This document shows positions 23,340 through 32,371 of a stretch of 54,621 nt of DNA, piece by piece. Where the stretch lies: positions 1 through 54,621 of the forward strand of contig CAYTZH010000037.1 in assembly GCA_964442285.1 (NCBI GenBank), in the 5' to 3' direction. This DNA is from CAYTZH01 sp964442285 (GTDB taxonomy: Bacteria > Myxococcota_A > UBA9160 > JAFDET01). A program made the position numbers and the translations under genes. Below the pieces are notes generated by a model. It ran no database searches, was not told the origin of the DNA, and saw nothing but the letters and a program-made list of their open reading frames with translations. The stretch's first letter is position 1. Every line of letters begins with the position of its first letter.

Positions 23340-24674
23340 TCAGAGCGGCACCAGGTCCGGGTCGCTCACCTCGCGGCGGACGAGCTTGCCGTTCTCGTAG
23401 ACCGACCGCACGTCGATCTCCCCGTCGCCGTTCACGTCCTGTTCCTTCAGGGCGAGCTGCGCCTGGCCGCCGACGGCCTCGTAGGTCTCGAAGGTGTCCG
23501 GCTGCCCGTTGCCCTTCTCGTCGCGCTCGACGCGCGAGACGAGCTCGCGCCCGTCGACCACCGCGTAGCGGGTCCAGGTATCCATGCGACCGTCCTGGTC
23601 GCGATCCTCTTCGGCCTGCACCCGGACCTTGTCCCGGTACTGCACGACCACGTCCACGCTGCCGTCGTCGTTGCGGTCGTGGCGCTCCTCGGTCAGCACG
23701 CCGCCCTGATAGACGTAGAAGGCGTCGCGGGTGCCGTCCTGGTTGCGGTCGACGTCGCGGGCGACCATGCGCCCGCCCTCGTACCGCTCCCGGGCGTCGG
23801 GCCGGCCGTCGCCGTCGGCGTCGAGCTCCCGGGAGACGACCACACCGCCCTGGTAGGTGGTCCAGGCGTCGAGGGTGCCATCGTAGTCCCGGTCCTCTTC
23901 CTTGCGGAGCATGGCGCCGCTCGTCGGGTCGAGGTAGCGGATCTGCTCCGGCTTCCCGTCCCGGTCGGCGTCGAGGCTGCGCTTGACCACGTCGCGGGCG
24001 CGGGCGCCATCGCCCCAGGCGTTCCGGGCCACCCGCACGCGCTCCTCCTCGAAGAGCACCGCGGGCAGGTCCCGATCCCGCGGCGCGCGCGGGGCCGTCC
24101 GCGGGTCGGTCTCGGCGGGGGCCTCCCCCGCCTCGGGGGGGGCGGCCGGAGCCCCGTCCGGACTGTCGCTCGCGGCATCGAGCCCCTCGAGGAGCGCCTC
24201 CTGGCGGCGCAGCTCATCCTCGATCTCGGACTCGAGGCTGGCCTGGCGCTGCATCGCGGTCTCGATCTCGCGCTCGAGCTCGGCCTCGCGCTCCTGCTCG
24301 GAGTCGGGGAGGCCGTAGCCGCCGCTCGGGCCCACGCCGCCGCCGGCCGGGCCCCGGCCACCGCCGGTGAGCATCGCCAGCGGCGTGTTCCCGGTGACGG
24401 CGCCGTAGATCATCATGCCGGCGGCGCCTACGGCGGCGCCGATCGGCCCCGCGGTGCCGCCGCCGATGACCGCGCCCATCAGGGCGCCCTGGGCGGCGCT
24501 CAGGGCGCGCTGGCCCGCGGAGATGGAGGGCTTTTGCGGGGTGCCCGGGGCGGCGGTCCCGCCCGCCGAGGGCGGCGCGCCCGCGGGGGCTGCGGGTCCC
24601 TGCGAGCTCGCGCAGCCCACGGCGAGTGCGAGCAGGAGAAGGGCGACGGGAACGATCGATCCGCTGCGTCGCAT
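23340..24674 (-). CDS. Lipoprotein with glycine zipper and eight EF-hand-like repeats
   Basis: A 444-residue lipoprotein (ALLLLALAVGC, acceptor Cys 21). In order it has a glycine-zipper segment (about 60-92, GAVIGGGTAGPIGAAVGAAG), a Glu/Arg-rich coiled coil (about 125-165), a Pro/Ala-rich linker, and from about 235 to 421 eight repeats of a calcium-loop type: DADRDGKPE, DRDYDGTLD, DADGDGRPD, DRNQDGTRD, DRNDDGSVD, DRDQDGRMD, DEKGNGQPD, DVNGDGEID, each followed by a short beta strand. These match the D-x-D-x-D-G-x-x-D consensus of EF-hand/dockerin or thrombospondin-3 loops, so calcium binding outside the cytoplasm is likely. It is convergent with the VWA gene, 15 bases apart. Confidence 0.82.
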   Translation of the reverse strand: MRRSGSIVPVALLLLALAVGCASSQGPAAPAGAPPSAGGTAAPGTPQKPSISAGQRALSAAQGALMGAVIGGGTAGPIGAAVGAAGMMIYGAVTGNTPLAMLTGGGRGPAGGGVGPSGGYGLPDSEQEREAELEREIETAMQRQASLESEIEDELRRQEALLEGLDAASDSPDGAPAAPPEAGEAPAETDPRTAPRAPRDRDLPAVLFEEERVRVARNAWGDGARARDVVKRSLDADRDGKPEQIRYLDPTSGAMLRKEEDRDYDGTLDAWTTYQGGVVVSRELDADGDGRPDARERYEGGRMVARDVDRNQDGTRDAFYVYQGGVLTEERHDRNDDGSVDVVVQYRDKVRVQAEEDRDQDGRMDTWTRYAVVDGRELVSRVERDEKGNGQPDTFETYEAVGGQAQLALKEQDVNGDGEIDVRSVYENGKLVRREVSDPDLVPL

Positions 24675-25071
24675 GGAGGCTCCGCTTTCTGAGGCACTGC
24701 GGTCTCTATCGGATCGCTCGGGTCCGGGCGTAGGGCAGTCGCTCGGACACGCTGATCCACTTGCCAGGATGACCCGCGTGAACGGGAATTTCCACCCGGC
24801 GAACCCCCCGTCTCGCGAGCGACCCGGCTGCCGTCGCTGCCGACGCGTTGCGGCAAGCCGCCGACGCCGGCGCGATCCGCCCGCGGCGGGGGCAGGCCAC
24901 CCGTCGTCGAAGCACAAGTCCGCTACCCGACAGAAGAAACCACGGGCGCTCCGCCCGGTGTTCAACGGCGACGTCGGGTTCGGTTTTTCTCGACTTGCGA
25001 CGTTCCGATCAGTACCCTAACGCAGTGCAGCGAAGCGTCTTGCCAAGGCGGTTCGTCCCGGGGGAGAACGC
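24675..25071. other. Divergent intergenic region, EF-hand lipoprotein / patatin
   Basis: A 397-base gap between divergent genes. It is less GC-rich near the patatin start (about 24905-25020), with a CGGTTTTTCTCGAC stretch, and the sequence around 24995-25020 (TTGCGAC, TACCCTAAC) hints at a promoter without good spacing. No open frame here has coding character, and I see no strong inverted repeat. Confidence 0.35.
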
Positions 25072-26433
25072 GTGGGACTCACCCTGATTCGCAAGAGCGA
25101 CGGTGCTCGCCGCAGGCGGGAGCCCCGCGTCGCTCTGGTCCTCGCCGGCGGTGCCGTCTCCGGCGGCGCCTTCAAGGTGGGTGGCCTCAAGGCGCTCAAC
25201 GACTTCCTCGTCGGCCGCAAGATCACGGACTTCGATATGTACGTGGGCCTGTCGGCCGGCTCGATGCTCGCCGTCTCGCTGGCGGGGGGCGTGACCCCCG
25301 ACGAGATGGTCGCGGTGCTGGAGGGGTCGAGCGCCCGGATGCGGCAGCTCGGGCCCCTGGACTTCTACAACCCCAACTGGCGCGAGTTCGCCGGCCGACC
25401 GGCGAAGTTCACCTACGACCTGCTCTCCTATCTTCCCGGCGTCAGCGCCGACCTGGCCCGGGGCCTGCCCGGCCTGCCCCGCGCGCTGCGCAGGCCGCTC
25501 CGCCGCTTCCTGAAGGAGCCGAGCTACACCAACTTCGAGTCCGTCGCGTTCCGGCTGATCGAGCACGTGTCGCCCAAGCGCGAGCTGCCCGCGTTCACGA
25601 ACCACATCCCGTCGGGCCTCTTCGACAACCGCGGGCTCGAACGCTGGCTTCGCGAGAACCTCTCCAGCCTGCGCATGCCCAACGACTTTCGCGCCTTCGA
25701 GCGCAAGGTGGGCAAGCGGCTCTACGTGACCGCCTGCGACCTCGACACCGCCGAGCGCGCCATCTTCGGCCCCGACGAGAACGCCGAGGTCACCATCTCC
25801 CAGGCGGTGCAGGCGTCGACGGCGCTGCCGCTGTTCTATCGCCCGGCGCGCATCAACGGCATCGACTACGTCGATGGCGGCGTCCGCCACACGGCCAACA
25901 TCGACATCGCCATCGAGAAGGGGGCAGACCTGATCATCTGTTACAACCCCTTCCGCCCCTTCATGAACCGCATCGACGCAGAGGAGCCCGAGGCCACCTA
26001 CTTCGCCGACGGGCGCTACCTGGCGGACCGCGGCATGAAGATGGTGATCAACCAGGTCTTCCGGACCCTGCTGCACTCCAGGCTCAAGCTCGGCATCCAG
26101 CGCTACCTGGCCGACGACCGTTTCCAGGGCGACATCGTGCTGCTCGAGCCCCGGGAGTTCGACGCCGAGTTCTTCTCGGTGAATCCGCTGGCCTTCTGGA
26201 AGCGGGCCGAGGCCATCGAGCACGGCTTCCAGTCCGTGCGGATGACCATCGAGCAGAACTTCGACCAGCTGCGGGACGTCCTGGGTCGCTACGGCCTGGA
26301 AATGGACCGCGAGGCCGCGCGCCGCAAGGCGGCCCGGGCGCGGGCGGCACGGGGCTGGCGCGACGAGGAGGCCGCGGCCGAGGAGTCGTCGACCGCCCCG
26401 CCGCTTCGGCTGGTGGGGAACGAGCGGGCCTGA
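25072..26433 (+). CDS. Patatin-like phospholipase
   Basis: A 453-residue cytoplasmic or membrane-associated lipid acyl hydrolase. The patatin fold shows ALVLAGGAVSGGAFKVG (oxyanion-hole glycines), YVGLSAGSM with the nucleophile S61 in G-x-S-x-G, and YVDGGVRHT with D268 of the Ser-Asp dyad. The C-terminal 60 residues are rich in Arg and Ala. These enzymes cleave fatty acids from phospholipids and can be housekeeping or toxic effectors; there is no signal peptide or secretion neighbour, so a housekeeping role is more likely. The start is a GTG preceded by GGGGGAGA. It is followed by a 131-base gap to the NRDE gene. Confidence 0.9.
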   Translation: MGLTLIRKSDGARRRREPRVALVLAGGAVSGGAFKVGGLKALNDFLVGRKITDFDMYVGLSAGSMLAVSLAGGVTPDEMVAVLEGSSARMRQLGPLDFYNPNWREFAGRPAKFTYDLLSYLPGVSADLARGLPGLPRALRRPLRRFLKEPSYTNFESVAFRLIEHVSPKRELPAFTNHIPSGLFDNRGLERWLRENLSSLRMPNDFRAFERKVGKRLYVTACDLDTAERAIFGPDENAEVTISQAVQASTALPLFYRPARINGIDYVDGGVRHTANIDIAIEKGADLIICYNPFRPFMNRIDAEEPEATYFADGRYLADRGMKMVINQVFRTLLHSRLKLGIQRYLADDRFQGDIVLLEPREFDAEFFSVNPLAFWKRAEAIEHGFQSVRMTIEQNFDQLRDVLGRYGLEMDREAARRKAARARAARGWRDEEAAAEESSTAPPLRLVGNERA

Positions 26434-26564
26434 GTCGCCCGGCTGAGCGGGCCCGAGTCGTCCGGCTCCCGGGCAGGCCGCCGTGGGCAGAGTCGCCTCT
26501 TGCGCCCCTAACTCCCTCCGTCGCTAGCGGAATTCCGGTTTCTGGGCTAACCTCTGGCCCTTCC

Positions 26565-27353
26565 ATGTGCACCCTCGTTCTCCTCCATCGCTGCGTCCCC
26601 GGCCGACCGGTGGTCGTCGCAGCCAACCGGGACGAGTATCTCGACCGGCCGGCTCAGGGGCCGCAGCTGCGTCTGGGGCCCGGAGGCCTCGTGCTGGCCC
26701 CGCTGGACGTCCGGGCCGGGGGCACCTGGCTGGGGCTTAACCGCCACGGGCTCTTCGCCGGGATCACCAACCGGCCGGTGGCCGACCCGGATCCCGCGCG
26801 CCGCTCCCGCGGCCTGCTGGTGATGGACGCGCTGGCAGCGCCCACGGCGGCGGAGGCGGCGGAACGCCTCGCCCGCCTGCCCGAGTCCGCCTACAACCCC
26901 TTCAACCTGCTCGTCGCCGATGACGAGCAGGCCTTCGTGGTGCGCTACCAGGACCGCGCCGAGGTGGCCGCGCTGGCGCCCGGGGCCCACGTGGTGGGCA
27001 ACGCCGACGTCGACGACCGGCAGGTGCCGAAGGTCGCCCGCATCCTGGGCCGCGCGGAGGCCGCCGCGGGCGAGCCGCCGGAGCGGGTGCTCCCGGCCCT
27101 CGCGGCGCTGCTGCGCGACCACGTGGCCAGCGACAACCCCCTCGAGGAGACCTGCATCCACACCCCGCGTTACGGGACCCGCAGCTCCACCCTGCTCTCG
27201 CTGGCCGTCGGGCCGGATAGCGGGTCGACGCTTCGCTTCGCGGACGGTCCGCCCTGCCTCCGCGACTACGACGATTTCACCCCTCTCCTGCGCGAACTCG
27301 GACGGCAGGGCCGAGTCGCGACGGGGGACACTGCCGCGAGGAGCGCGAGTTGA
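26565..27353 (+). CDS. NRDE (TANGO2-like) family protein
   Basis: A 262-residue protein of the NRDE/TANGO2 family, named for its motif, seen here as VVAANRDEYLDRP near residue 20. Cys2 follows the initiator Met, as in N-terminal nucleophile hydrolases, and GGTWLGLNRHGLFAGITNR near residue 50 is the second hallmark. Eukaryotic TANGO2 is tied to heme and lipid handling; bacterial members are uncharacterised. The frame ends with TGA that overlaps the TTG of the next gene (TTGA), implying coupling. The start ATG gives the family-typical MCTLV beginning. Confidence 0.85.
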   Translation: MCTLVLLHRCVPGRPVVVAANRDEYLDRPAQGPQLRLGPGGLVLAPLDVRAGGTWLGLNRHGLFAGITNRPVADPDPARRSRGLLVMDALAAPTAAEAAERLARLPESAYNPFNLLVADDEQAFVVRYQDRAEVAALAPGAHVVGNADVDDRQVPKVARILGRAEAAAGEPPERVLPALAALLRDHVASDNPLEETCIHTPRYGTRSSTLLSLAVGPDSGSTLRFADGPPCLRDYDDFTPLLRELGRQGRVATGDTAARSAS

Positions 27354-27676
27354 GACGCATCGGTAGCAACATCCGCAAGCAGAACACGGACGCCAAGTCG
27401 AACCGGCCGACGCGCAACATCATCCGGTACACCGACGACGAGAAGCCGCGCAACGATTACCCGCGCCGCATCGTGTCGCCGACCAAGCCGAAGTCGTGCT
27501 GCACCGACGCCAACCGCGAGACCGTGGGCACCATCCGCGAGGTCGACGGCTTCAAGTTCTGTTACAAGATCTGCCAGGACTGCGGCTACGCGCTGCGCTT
27601 CTTCTACCCGGCCGCCGAGTCCACCAGCGACGCCGTGAAGGACTACCGCCGCTGGAAGCGCTACATGACCCAGTAG
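27350..27676 (+). CDS. Hypothetical Cys-containing basic protein (108 aa)
   Basis: I do not recognise this protein. It starts at a TTG overlapping the NRDE stop by four bases. The first 48 residues are basic and rich in Asn, Arg and Lys (IRKQNTDAKSNRPTRNIIRY). The second half holds CC at 50-51 and C71, C75 and C78 (FKFCYKICQDCGYALRFFY), which could bind one metal. It has far more Lys, Asn and Tyr than its neighbours, which suggests a nucleic-acid contact role or different ancestry. The next in-frame start candidate is GTG at codon 42, which would remove the basic part. A strong terminator follows 46 bases later. Confidence 0.65.
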   Translation: MRRIGSNIRKQNTDAKSNRPTRNIIRYTDDEKPRNDYPRRIVSPTKPKSCCTDANRETVGTIREVDGFKFCYKICQDCGYALRFFYPAAESTSDAVKDYRRWKRYMTQ

Positions 27677-27721
27677 CCGGCTGCGGCGGCCGGCGCTCGC
27701 AGCGCCGGATGGATCGTTTTC

Positions 27722-27752
27722 GAAGGGCGGCCGCGGGCCGCCCTTCCTGTTT
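27722..27752 (+). terminator. Intrinsic terminator after the 27350 gene
   Basis: GAAGGGCGGCC (27722-27732), loop GCG, then GGCCGCCCTTC (27736-27746): a perfect 11-bp stem followed by CTGTTTC. It sits 46 bases after the stop and should end the transcript before folC, which begins 22 bases further on. Confidence 0.75.
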
Positions 27753-27773
27753 CGAACGCCTTGTGGGAGCGGT

Positions 27774-29114
27774 GTGGGCCTCTCGAGCGGCATCACCAGC
27801 GCGGCCCAGGCCGAGGCCTGGCTCCGCGGTCTGATCGACGTGGAGCGGCGCCCGGACTGGCCCTACGCGCGCATGGGCCTGGGCCCGGTCCGGCGCCTGC
27901 TGGCGCGCCTGGACCATCCGGAGCGCGCCTTCCCGGTGCTCCACCTGGCGGGCTCGAAGGGCAAGGGCTCCACGGCGCTGTTCGCCGAGGCGGTCCTGCG
28001 CGCCGCGGGGGTGCGCGTCGGCACCTACACCTCGCCGCACCTGGAGCGCTGGCACGAGCGTTTCCGGATCGACGGGGCGCCCGTGGACGACGCCGCCCTG
28101 GTGGCGGCGGTGGCGTGCCTGCGGCCCCACGTGGAGGCGCTGCGCGCGTCGACGCCCGCGGACGCGCCCACCTTCTTCGACGTCACCACCGCGGCCGCGC
28201 TGTGGCTCTTCCGCGAGGCGGACGTCTCCCACGCGGTGCTCGAGGTGGGGCTCGGCGGCCGCCTCGACTCCACCAACGCCGTCGACGCCGCGGTCTGCGG
28301 CATCACCAGCATCGAGCTCGAGCACACCGACCGCCTGGGCACGACGCTGGCGGCGATCGCCGGTGAGAAGGCAGGCATCCTGAAGGCGCCCGTCCCGGCG
28401 GTGATGGGGGCGTTGCCGGCCGAGGCCGCCGCCGTGGTCGAGGCCCGTGCCCGGGAGGTCGGCGCGCCCCTGGCGCGCCTGGGCCGGGAGATCCGGGTGC
28501 GCGACGAGGGTCGCGGCGGACGCTTCCACCTGGAGGACGGCCCCCTGTCGGCGGACCTGGCCATCGGCGTGCTGGGCGACCACCAGGTCGCCAACGCCGC
28601 CCTGGCGGTCGCGGGCGTGCGCCGGCTCCCCGGACTGCCCCCCGGTCCGGTCCTGGTCGAGGCCGCGCGCAAGGGCCTCGCCCAGGCGCAGCTGCCCGGC
28701 CGGGTGGAGCTGCTCGGAGAGTCGCCCTGGCTCGTGGTCGATGCGGCCCACACCCAGGCCTCGGCCCGCGCCCTGGTCCGCGCGCTGGCGCCGCTGCCCC
28801 GGCGGCGGGCGCGGCTCGTGCTCTCGGTGTCGGGCGGCAAGAACCTGGCGGCCGTGCTCGAGGCCCTGCTGCCCGGCTTCGACGAGGTTACGGTGACCCG
28901 CGCCGAGCCGACCCGCTCGCTGGCCCCCGCCGAGGTGGCGGCCGCGGTCCGTTCGGTGGCCCCCGGCGTGACGCTCCATGCCGTCCCGAATCCGCATCTG
29001 GCGCTGCGGGCCGCCGCCGAGGGCCTGGGCGAGGACGACCTGCTCTGCGCCGCGGGGTCGGTGTACCTGGCGGGGATCGCCCGGCGCGTGCTGCGGGGCG
29101 GGCTGCTCCGGTGA
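27774..29114 (+). CDS. folC: Folylpolyglutamate synthase / dihydrofolate synthase
   Basis: A 446-residue Mur-ligase-fold enzyme that adds glutamate to folates, and usually makes dihydrofolate from dihydropteroate. It shows the P-loop LAGSKGKGSTAL near residue 57, TYTSPHLERWHERFRIDG near 82, VLEVGLGGRLDSTN near 156, the folate-site region EHTDRLG-x-T, and the IAGEKAGILK motif. The C-terminal Mur-ligase domain has VVDAAHTQASA near 323. Neither accD nor a SPOR gene, frequent neighbours of folC, is present. The start is GTG at 27774 with a GGGAGC before it. The stop overlaps the MFS gene start by four bases. Confidence 0.92.
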   Translation: MGLSSGITSAAQAEAWLRGLIDVERRPDWPYARMGLGPVRRLLARLDHPERAFPVLHLAGSKGKGSTALFAEAVLRAAGVRVGTYTSPHLERWHERFRIDGAPVDDAALVAAVACLRPHVEALRASTPADAPTFFDVTTAAALWLFREADVSHAVLEVGLGGRLDSTNAVDAAVCGITSIELEHTDRLGTTLAAIAGEKAGILKAPVPAVMGALPAEAAAVVEARAREVGAPLARLGREIRVRDEGRGGRFHLEDGPLSADLAIGVLGDHQVANAALAVAGVRRLPGLPPGPVLVEAARKGLAQAQLPGRVELLGESPWLVVDAAHTQASARALVRALAPLPRRRARLVLSVSGGKNLAAVLEALLPGFDEVTVTRAEPTRSLAPAEVAAAVRSVAPGVTLHAVPNPHLALRAAAEGLGEDDLLCAAGSVYLAGIARRVLRGGLLR

Positions 29115-30421
29115 GTGCGGGCTCCGCCACCGAGGCGGCGACCCCCGCCGAGGACGAAAGCCGGGAGGCGGTGTTCCAGCGCGAGATGCGCCGCCACCTG
29201 CGGCGCAACTACGCGGCCCACCTGGCCCACGGCCTGCTCGGCCAGACCGGGTTCCGGCTGATCCAGGCACCGACCTTCATCCCGGCCTACCTGTTCGAGC
29301 TCTCGGGATCCAATCTGGTGGTGGGCCTCGCCCGGGCCATGCAGGCCCTGGGCATGTCGGCGACCCCGCTGTTCGCCGCCACGCTCGTCGAGCACCGCCG
29401 GCGGGTCATCCCCGCGGCCTTCGTCGTGGGCGGCCTGATGCGGGTGCAGATCCTCGGCATCGCCCTCGCCGGCTTCCTGCTCTCCGGCCGGCTCAGCGTG
29501 CTGGCCACCTGCCTCTTCCTCGGCGGCTTCGGCTTCTTCCTCGGCATGCAGGGGGTGGTCTTCAGCACCCTGGTCTCGAAGGTCATCCCCGTCGAGCGCC
29601 GGGGCGTGCTCATGGGCCTGCGCAACTTCCTGTCCGGGATCACCGGCGGCGCGGTCGGTCTGGCGGGCGGCGCGTTCGTGGACCGGGCGGTGCTCGGCAA
29701 CGGCTACGCCACCACCTTCCTGGTCTCCTTCGTGCTGACGGCCGTGGGCCTCTCGTGCCTGGCCTTCGTGCGCGAGCCCGAAGCCCCCGCCGTGCGCGCG
29801 CGCTCGAGCGTGGGGCGCCGGCTGCGGGAGCTGCCTGCCCTGCTGCGCGCCGACCCCGCCTTCACCCGCTACTTCTTCGCCCGCGGTCTCGCGACCCTCG
29901 GCCGGGCGGCGGTTCCGTTCTACGTCCTCTACGCGGCCAGCCGCAGCTCGCTCTCGGGCACCCAGCTCGGCCAGCTCACCGGCGTGTTCCTGCTGGCCTG
30001 GAGCTGCTGCAACCTGTTCTGGGGCGCCATCGCCGACCGGGTGGGCTTCCGGATGATCTTCCTCTGCGGGCTCTCGGTCTGGATCCTGGCGACGGTGCTG
30101 CTGATGCAGACGACGGGCTTCGGGGCGCTGCTGGCGGTCTTCGTCGGGCTCGGGGCCGGCTGGGGCGGCTTCATGCTCTCGGCCAACAACATGGTGCTCG
30201 AGTTCGGATCCCGCGAGAACCTGCCCATGCGGATCGCCGTGGCCAACACGACTTCGGAGCTGATGGGCGCCGCGGGCCCCATCGCCGCGGGGCTGCTCGC
30301 CGACGCGGCGTCCTACCTGCTGGTCTTCTGGATCGCGATCGCCTGCAAGGCGCTCGCCTTCGCCGTGGTCGTCTTCTCGGTGGACGAGCCGCGTCGCCGG
30401 GGCGCCGCCGGCCCCGCCTGA
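29111..30421 (+). CDS. Major facilitator superfamily transporter
   Basis: A 436-residue membrane protein with about twelve hydrophobic segments and a hydrophilic N-terminus of about 40 residues (ESREAVFQREMRRHLRRN). The region between helices 6 and 7 is a charged loop (ARSSVGRRLRELPALLRADP). It fits MFS permeases of the unassigned 'MFS transporter' group; no substrate motif stands out. It starts with GTG overlapping the folC stop (GTGA), so the two are co-translated, which could mean a folate- or glutamate-related substrate, but that is speculation. It ends one base before the convergent GH20 stop. Confidence 0.88.
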   Translation: MSAGSATEAATPAEDESREAVFQREMRRHLRRNYAAHLAHGLLGQTGFRLIQAPTFIPAYLFELSGSNLVVGLARAMQALGMSATPLFAATLVEHRRRVIPAAFVVGGLMRVQILGIALAGFLLSGRLSVLATCLFLGGFGFFLGMQGVVFSTLVSKVIPVERRGVLMGLRNFLSGITGGAVGLAGGAFVDRAVLGNGYATTFLVSFVLTAVGLSCLAFVREPEAPAVRARSSVGRRLRELPALLRADPAFTRYFFARGLATLGRAAVPFYVLYAASRSSLSGTQLGQLTGVFLLAWSCCNLFWGAIADRVGFRMIFLCGLSVWILATVLLMQTTGFGALLAVFVGLGAGWGGFMLSANNMVLEFGSRENLPMRIAVANTTSELMGAAGPIAAGLLADAASYLLVFWIAIACKALAFAVVVFSVDEPRRRGAAGPA

Positions 30422-32371
30422 TCAGACGCCCCGCGTCAGCTCGCGCAGGATCCGGAACAGGGTGGCCGGCTCGATGCCGGGATGGGGCGGCGGCGGGGCC
30501 GGCGGGCGATTCGCGGCCAGGGCGCGGCCCGCCCGTCTCAGGCTGCGCACCGAGCGCTCGATGCGCCGCTTCACCGCCTCGAGGTCCGAGGGTCGGCTGC
30601 GTGCGAGCCAGAGCCGGCGGAAGGTCCGCGCCAGGTGCGCCTGCTCGTCGGCCAGCGCCGCGAGCTCCCGGCCGAGCCCGCGACGGGCGGCGGCCGAGAG
30701 GCTCGTCGGGTCGCGACGCCAGGCGATGTAGCGGCGGCCCGCCTCGCCCTTGCGCACGGCCAGCAGGCTGGCGTCGGCGGCGTAGGCCAGCTCCGCCGCC
30801 GTGGTGGGGTCGGCGGCGAGGCGCGGGGCCGCCCGTGCGAGCCGCTCCCGCAGGCCTTCGAGCTTGCGCCGGCTGCGCCCCAGGGCGGCCGCGCGGCTGG
30901 CCTCCACGAAGTAGCCCCGCTCCAGGTCGTCGAACCACAGGAACATGAGCGGCGACGCGTTGAAGACCCGGAAGCCGGCCTCGTGGACGTCGCCGAGGTC
31001 GCGGTACAGGCGCGCCGCCTCGCCGCTCGGGTCGCCGAAGAAGCAGCGCGAGAAGGCCCGGTCGAACGCGGCCGCCGGCGCGTCTCCGGACCAGGCGGTC
31101 TGGGCGGCCCAGGCCATCCCGAGCCAGGAGTTGCCCTGCAGGTTGTAGTGGCCGAAGTCGCCCCAGTCGGTGACCAGCAGGCCCGTGGCGCCGTGTCGCC
31201 GTCCCGCGTCGGCGTAGCCCGAGATGTTGGCCAGGCTGTTGGCGACCCGCGGAAAGAGGCAGTTCCAGCTCGACGTGCCCGGGCACACCCAGAATTCGAG
31301 CCCGTGCTCGGTGAAGGACTTCACGCGGTCGAAGTCGAAGCCGGCCTCGTACCACCAGTCCAGCAGCACGAGGTCGCGGTCGATCTCGGGGATCCGCTCC
31401 GGGTAGGCGTGCACCACGTCGCCCCAGATCAGGGTGCGCTTGCCGCGCGCGCGGGCCAGGTCGCGCACCCGGCGCACGTGTTCCAGGTAGAGCCCCCCCG
31501 GTCCCAGGGCCTCGGCCCGCTCTCGGGAGCGCCCGCGGCCGAGGTCCCAGGGCTCGTCGCAGTTGGCGTTGAACAGGGGCGAGCGGAAGTTGGGCAGCAG
31601 CTCGTCGAGGAGGTCGCCGAGCACGGCGTAGGTGCGCGGTTCGGTGGGCGCCACGGTCCAGCGCGCGTCGCTCTCGGCGAGGTCGGCGTAGGCCGGCAGC
31701 GAGAGCAGCTTCTCCATGTGCCCGAGCGACTGCAGGCTCGGCACGAGCTCCACGTGTCGCTCCGCGGCGTAGGCGTCGAGCTCCCGCAGCGTCTCGGCCT
31801 CGAGCGGCGAGTGGCCGGCGCCGAGGTCCGGGTGTCGCCGGGCGTGGAAGGTGTGCTCCACGTAGAGCATGAGCACGTTGAGCTTGAGCCGCGCGCAGCG
31901 GTCGACGAGCTCGCGCAGGCTGGCCGCGGTGGGAACCTTGCCGCGCGAGACGTCCAGCATCAGGCCGCGACGGGGCAGCGCGGGCGCGTCCTCGATGCGG
32001 CAGGCGGGGAGCCGGCCCCGGCGGTCGACGAGCTGGAGCAGGGTCTCGACGCCCCAGCGCAGACCGGCGGGCCCGTCCGCGTCGAGGGCGACGCCGCTGG
32101 CGTCCAGCGCGAGGCGGTAGCCCTCGCCGGCCGCGCCCCGTCGCAGGACCAGGCAGGGCCCCAGGTCTTCGGTGCGCGCGTGTCCCTCGACGGCCAGCCG
32201 CACGCCCGCGGCGGCCTCCAGCCCGTCGCGCAGGGCGCGGGCGCTGGCGAGGTCGCCGTCGTCGGCGCCGGGACCGAGGGCGATGGGCAGGCCCGTCCGG
32301 AGCCGCAGACCGCCCTGGCGGGCCTCGACGAGGCGCGGCTGCGGGAGGAGGGGCGGGATGCGGGCCGGCAT
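30422..32371 (-). CDS. Family 20 glycoside hydrolase (beta-N-acetylhexosaminidase-like)
   Basis: A 649-residue protein. Residues 1-130 resemble the GH20b accessory domain that precedes the barrel; the TIM barrel begins at LPRRGLMLDVSRGKVPTAAS (about 133), with LKLNVLMLYVEHTF near 163 and the catalytic Asp-Glu pair in NANCDEPWDLG (D272, E273). The usual H-x-G-G-D-E context is replaced by N-A-N-C-D-E, so this is a divergent subfamily. GH20 enzymes remove terminal GlcNAc or GalNAc by substrate-assisted catalysis. The last 150 residues are helical and Arg-rich. No signal peptide is seen, suggesting an intracellular substrate such as imported muropeptides or chitooligosaccharides. A sigma-54 promoter lies upstream. 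Confidence 0.83.
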   Translation of the reverse strand: MPARIPPLLPQPRLVEARQGGLRLRTGLPIALGPGADDGDLASARALRDGLEAAAGVRLAVEGHARTEDLGPCLVLRRGAAGEGYRLALDASGVALDADGPAGLRWGVETLLQLVDRRGRLPACRIEDAPALPRRGLMLDVSRGKVPTAASLRELVDRCARLKLNVLMLYVEHTFHARRHPDLGAGHSPLEAETLRELDAYAAERHVELVPSLQSLGHMEKLLSLPAYADLAESDARWTVAPTEPRTYAVLGDLLDELLPNFRSPLFNANCDEPWDLGRGRSRERAEALGPGGLYLEHVRRVRDLARARGKRTLIWGDVVHAYPERIPEIDRDLVLLDWWYEAGFDFDRVKSFTEHGLEFWVCPGTSSWNCLFPRVANSLANISGYADAGRRHGATGLLVTDWGDFGHYNLQGNSWLGMAWAAQTAWSGDAPAAAFDRAFSRCFFGDPSGEAARLYRDLGDVHEAGFRVFNASPLMFLWFDDLERGYFVEASRAAALGRSRRKLEGLRERLARAAPRLAADPTTAAELAYAADASLLAVRKGEAGRRYIAWRRDPTSLSAAARRGLGRELAALADEQAHLARTFRRLWLARSRPSDLEAVKRRIERSVRSLRRAGRALAANRPPAPPPPHPGIEPATLFRILRELTRGV

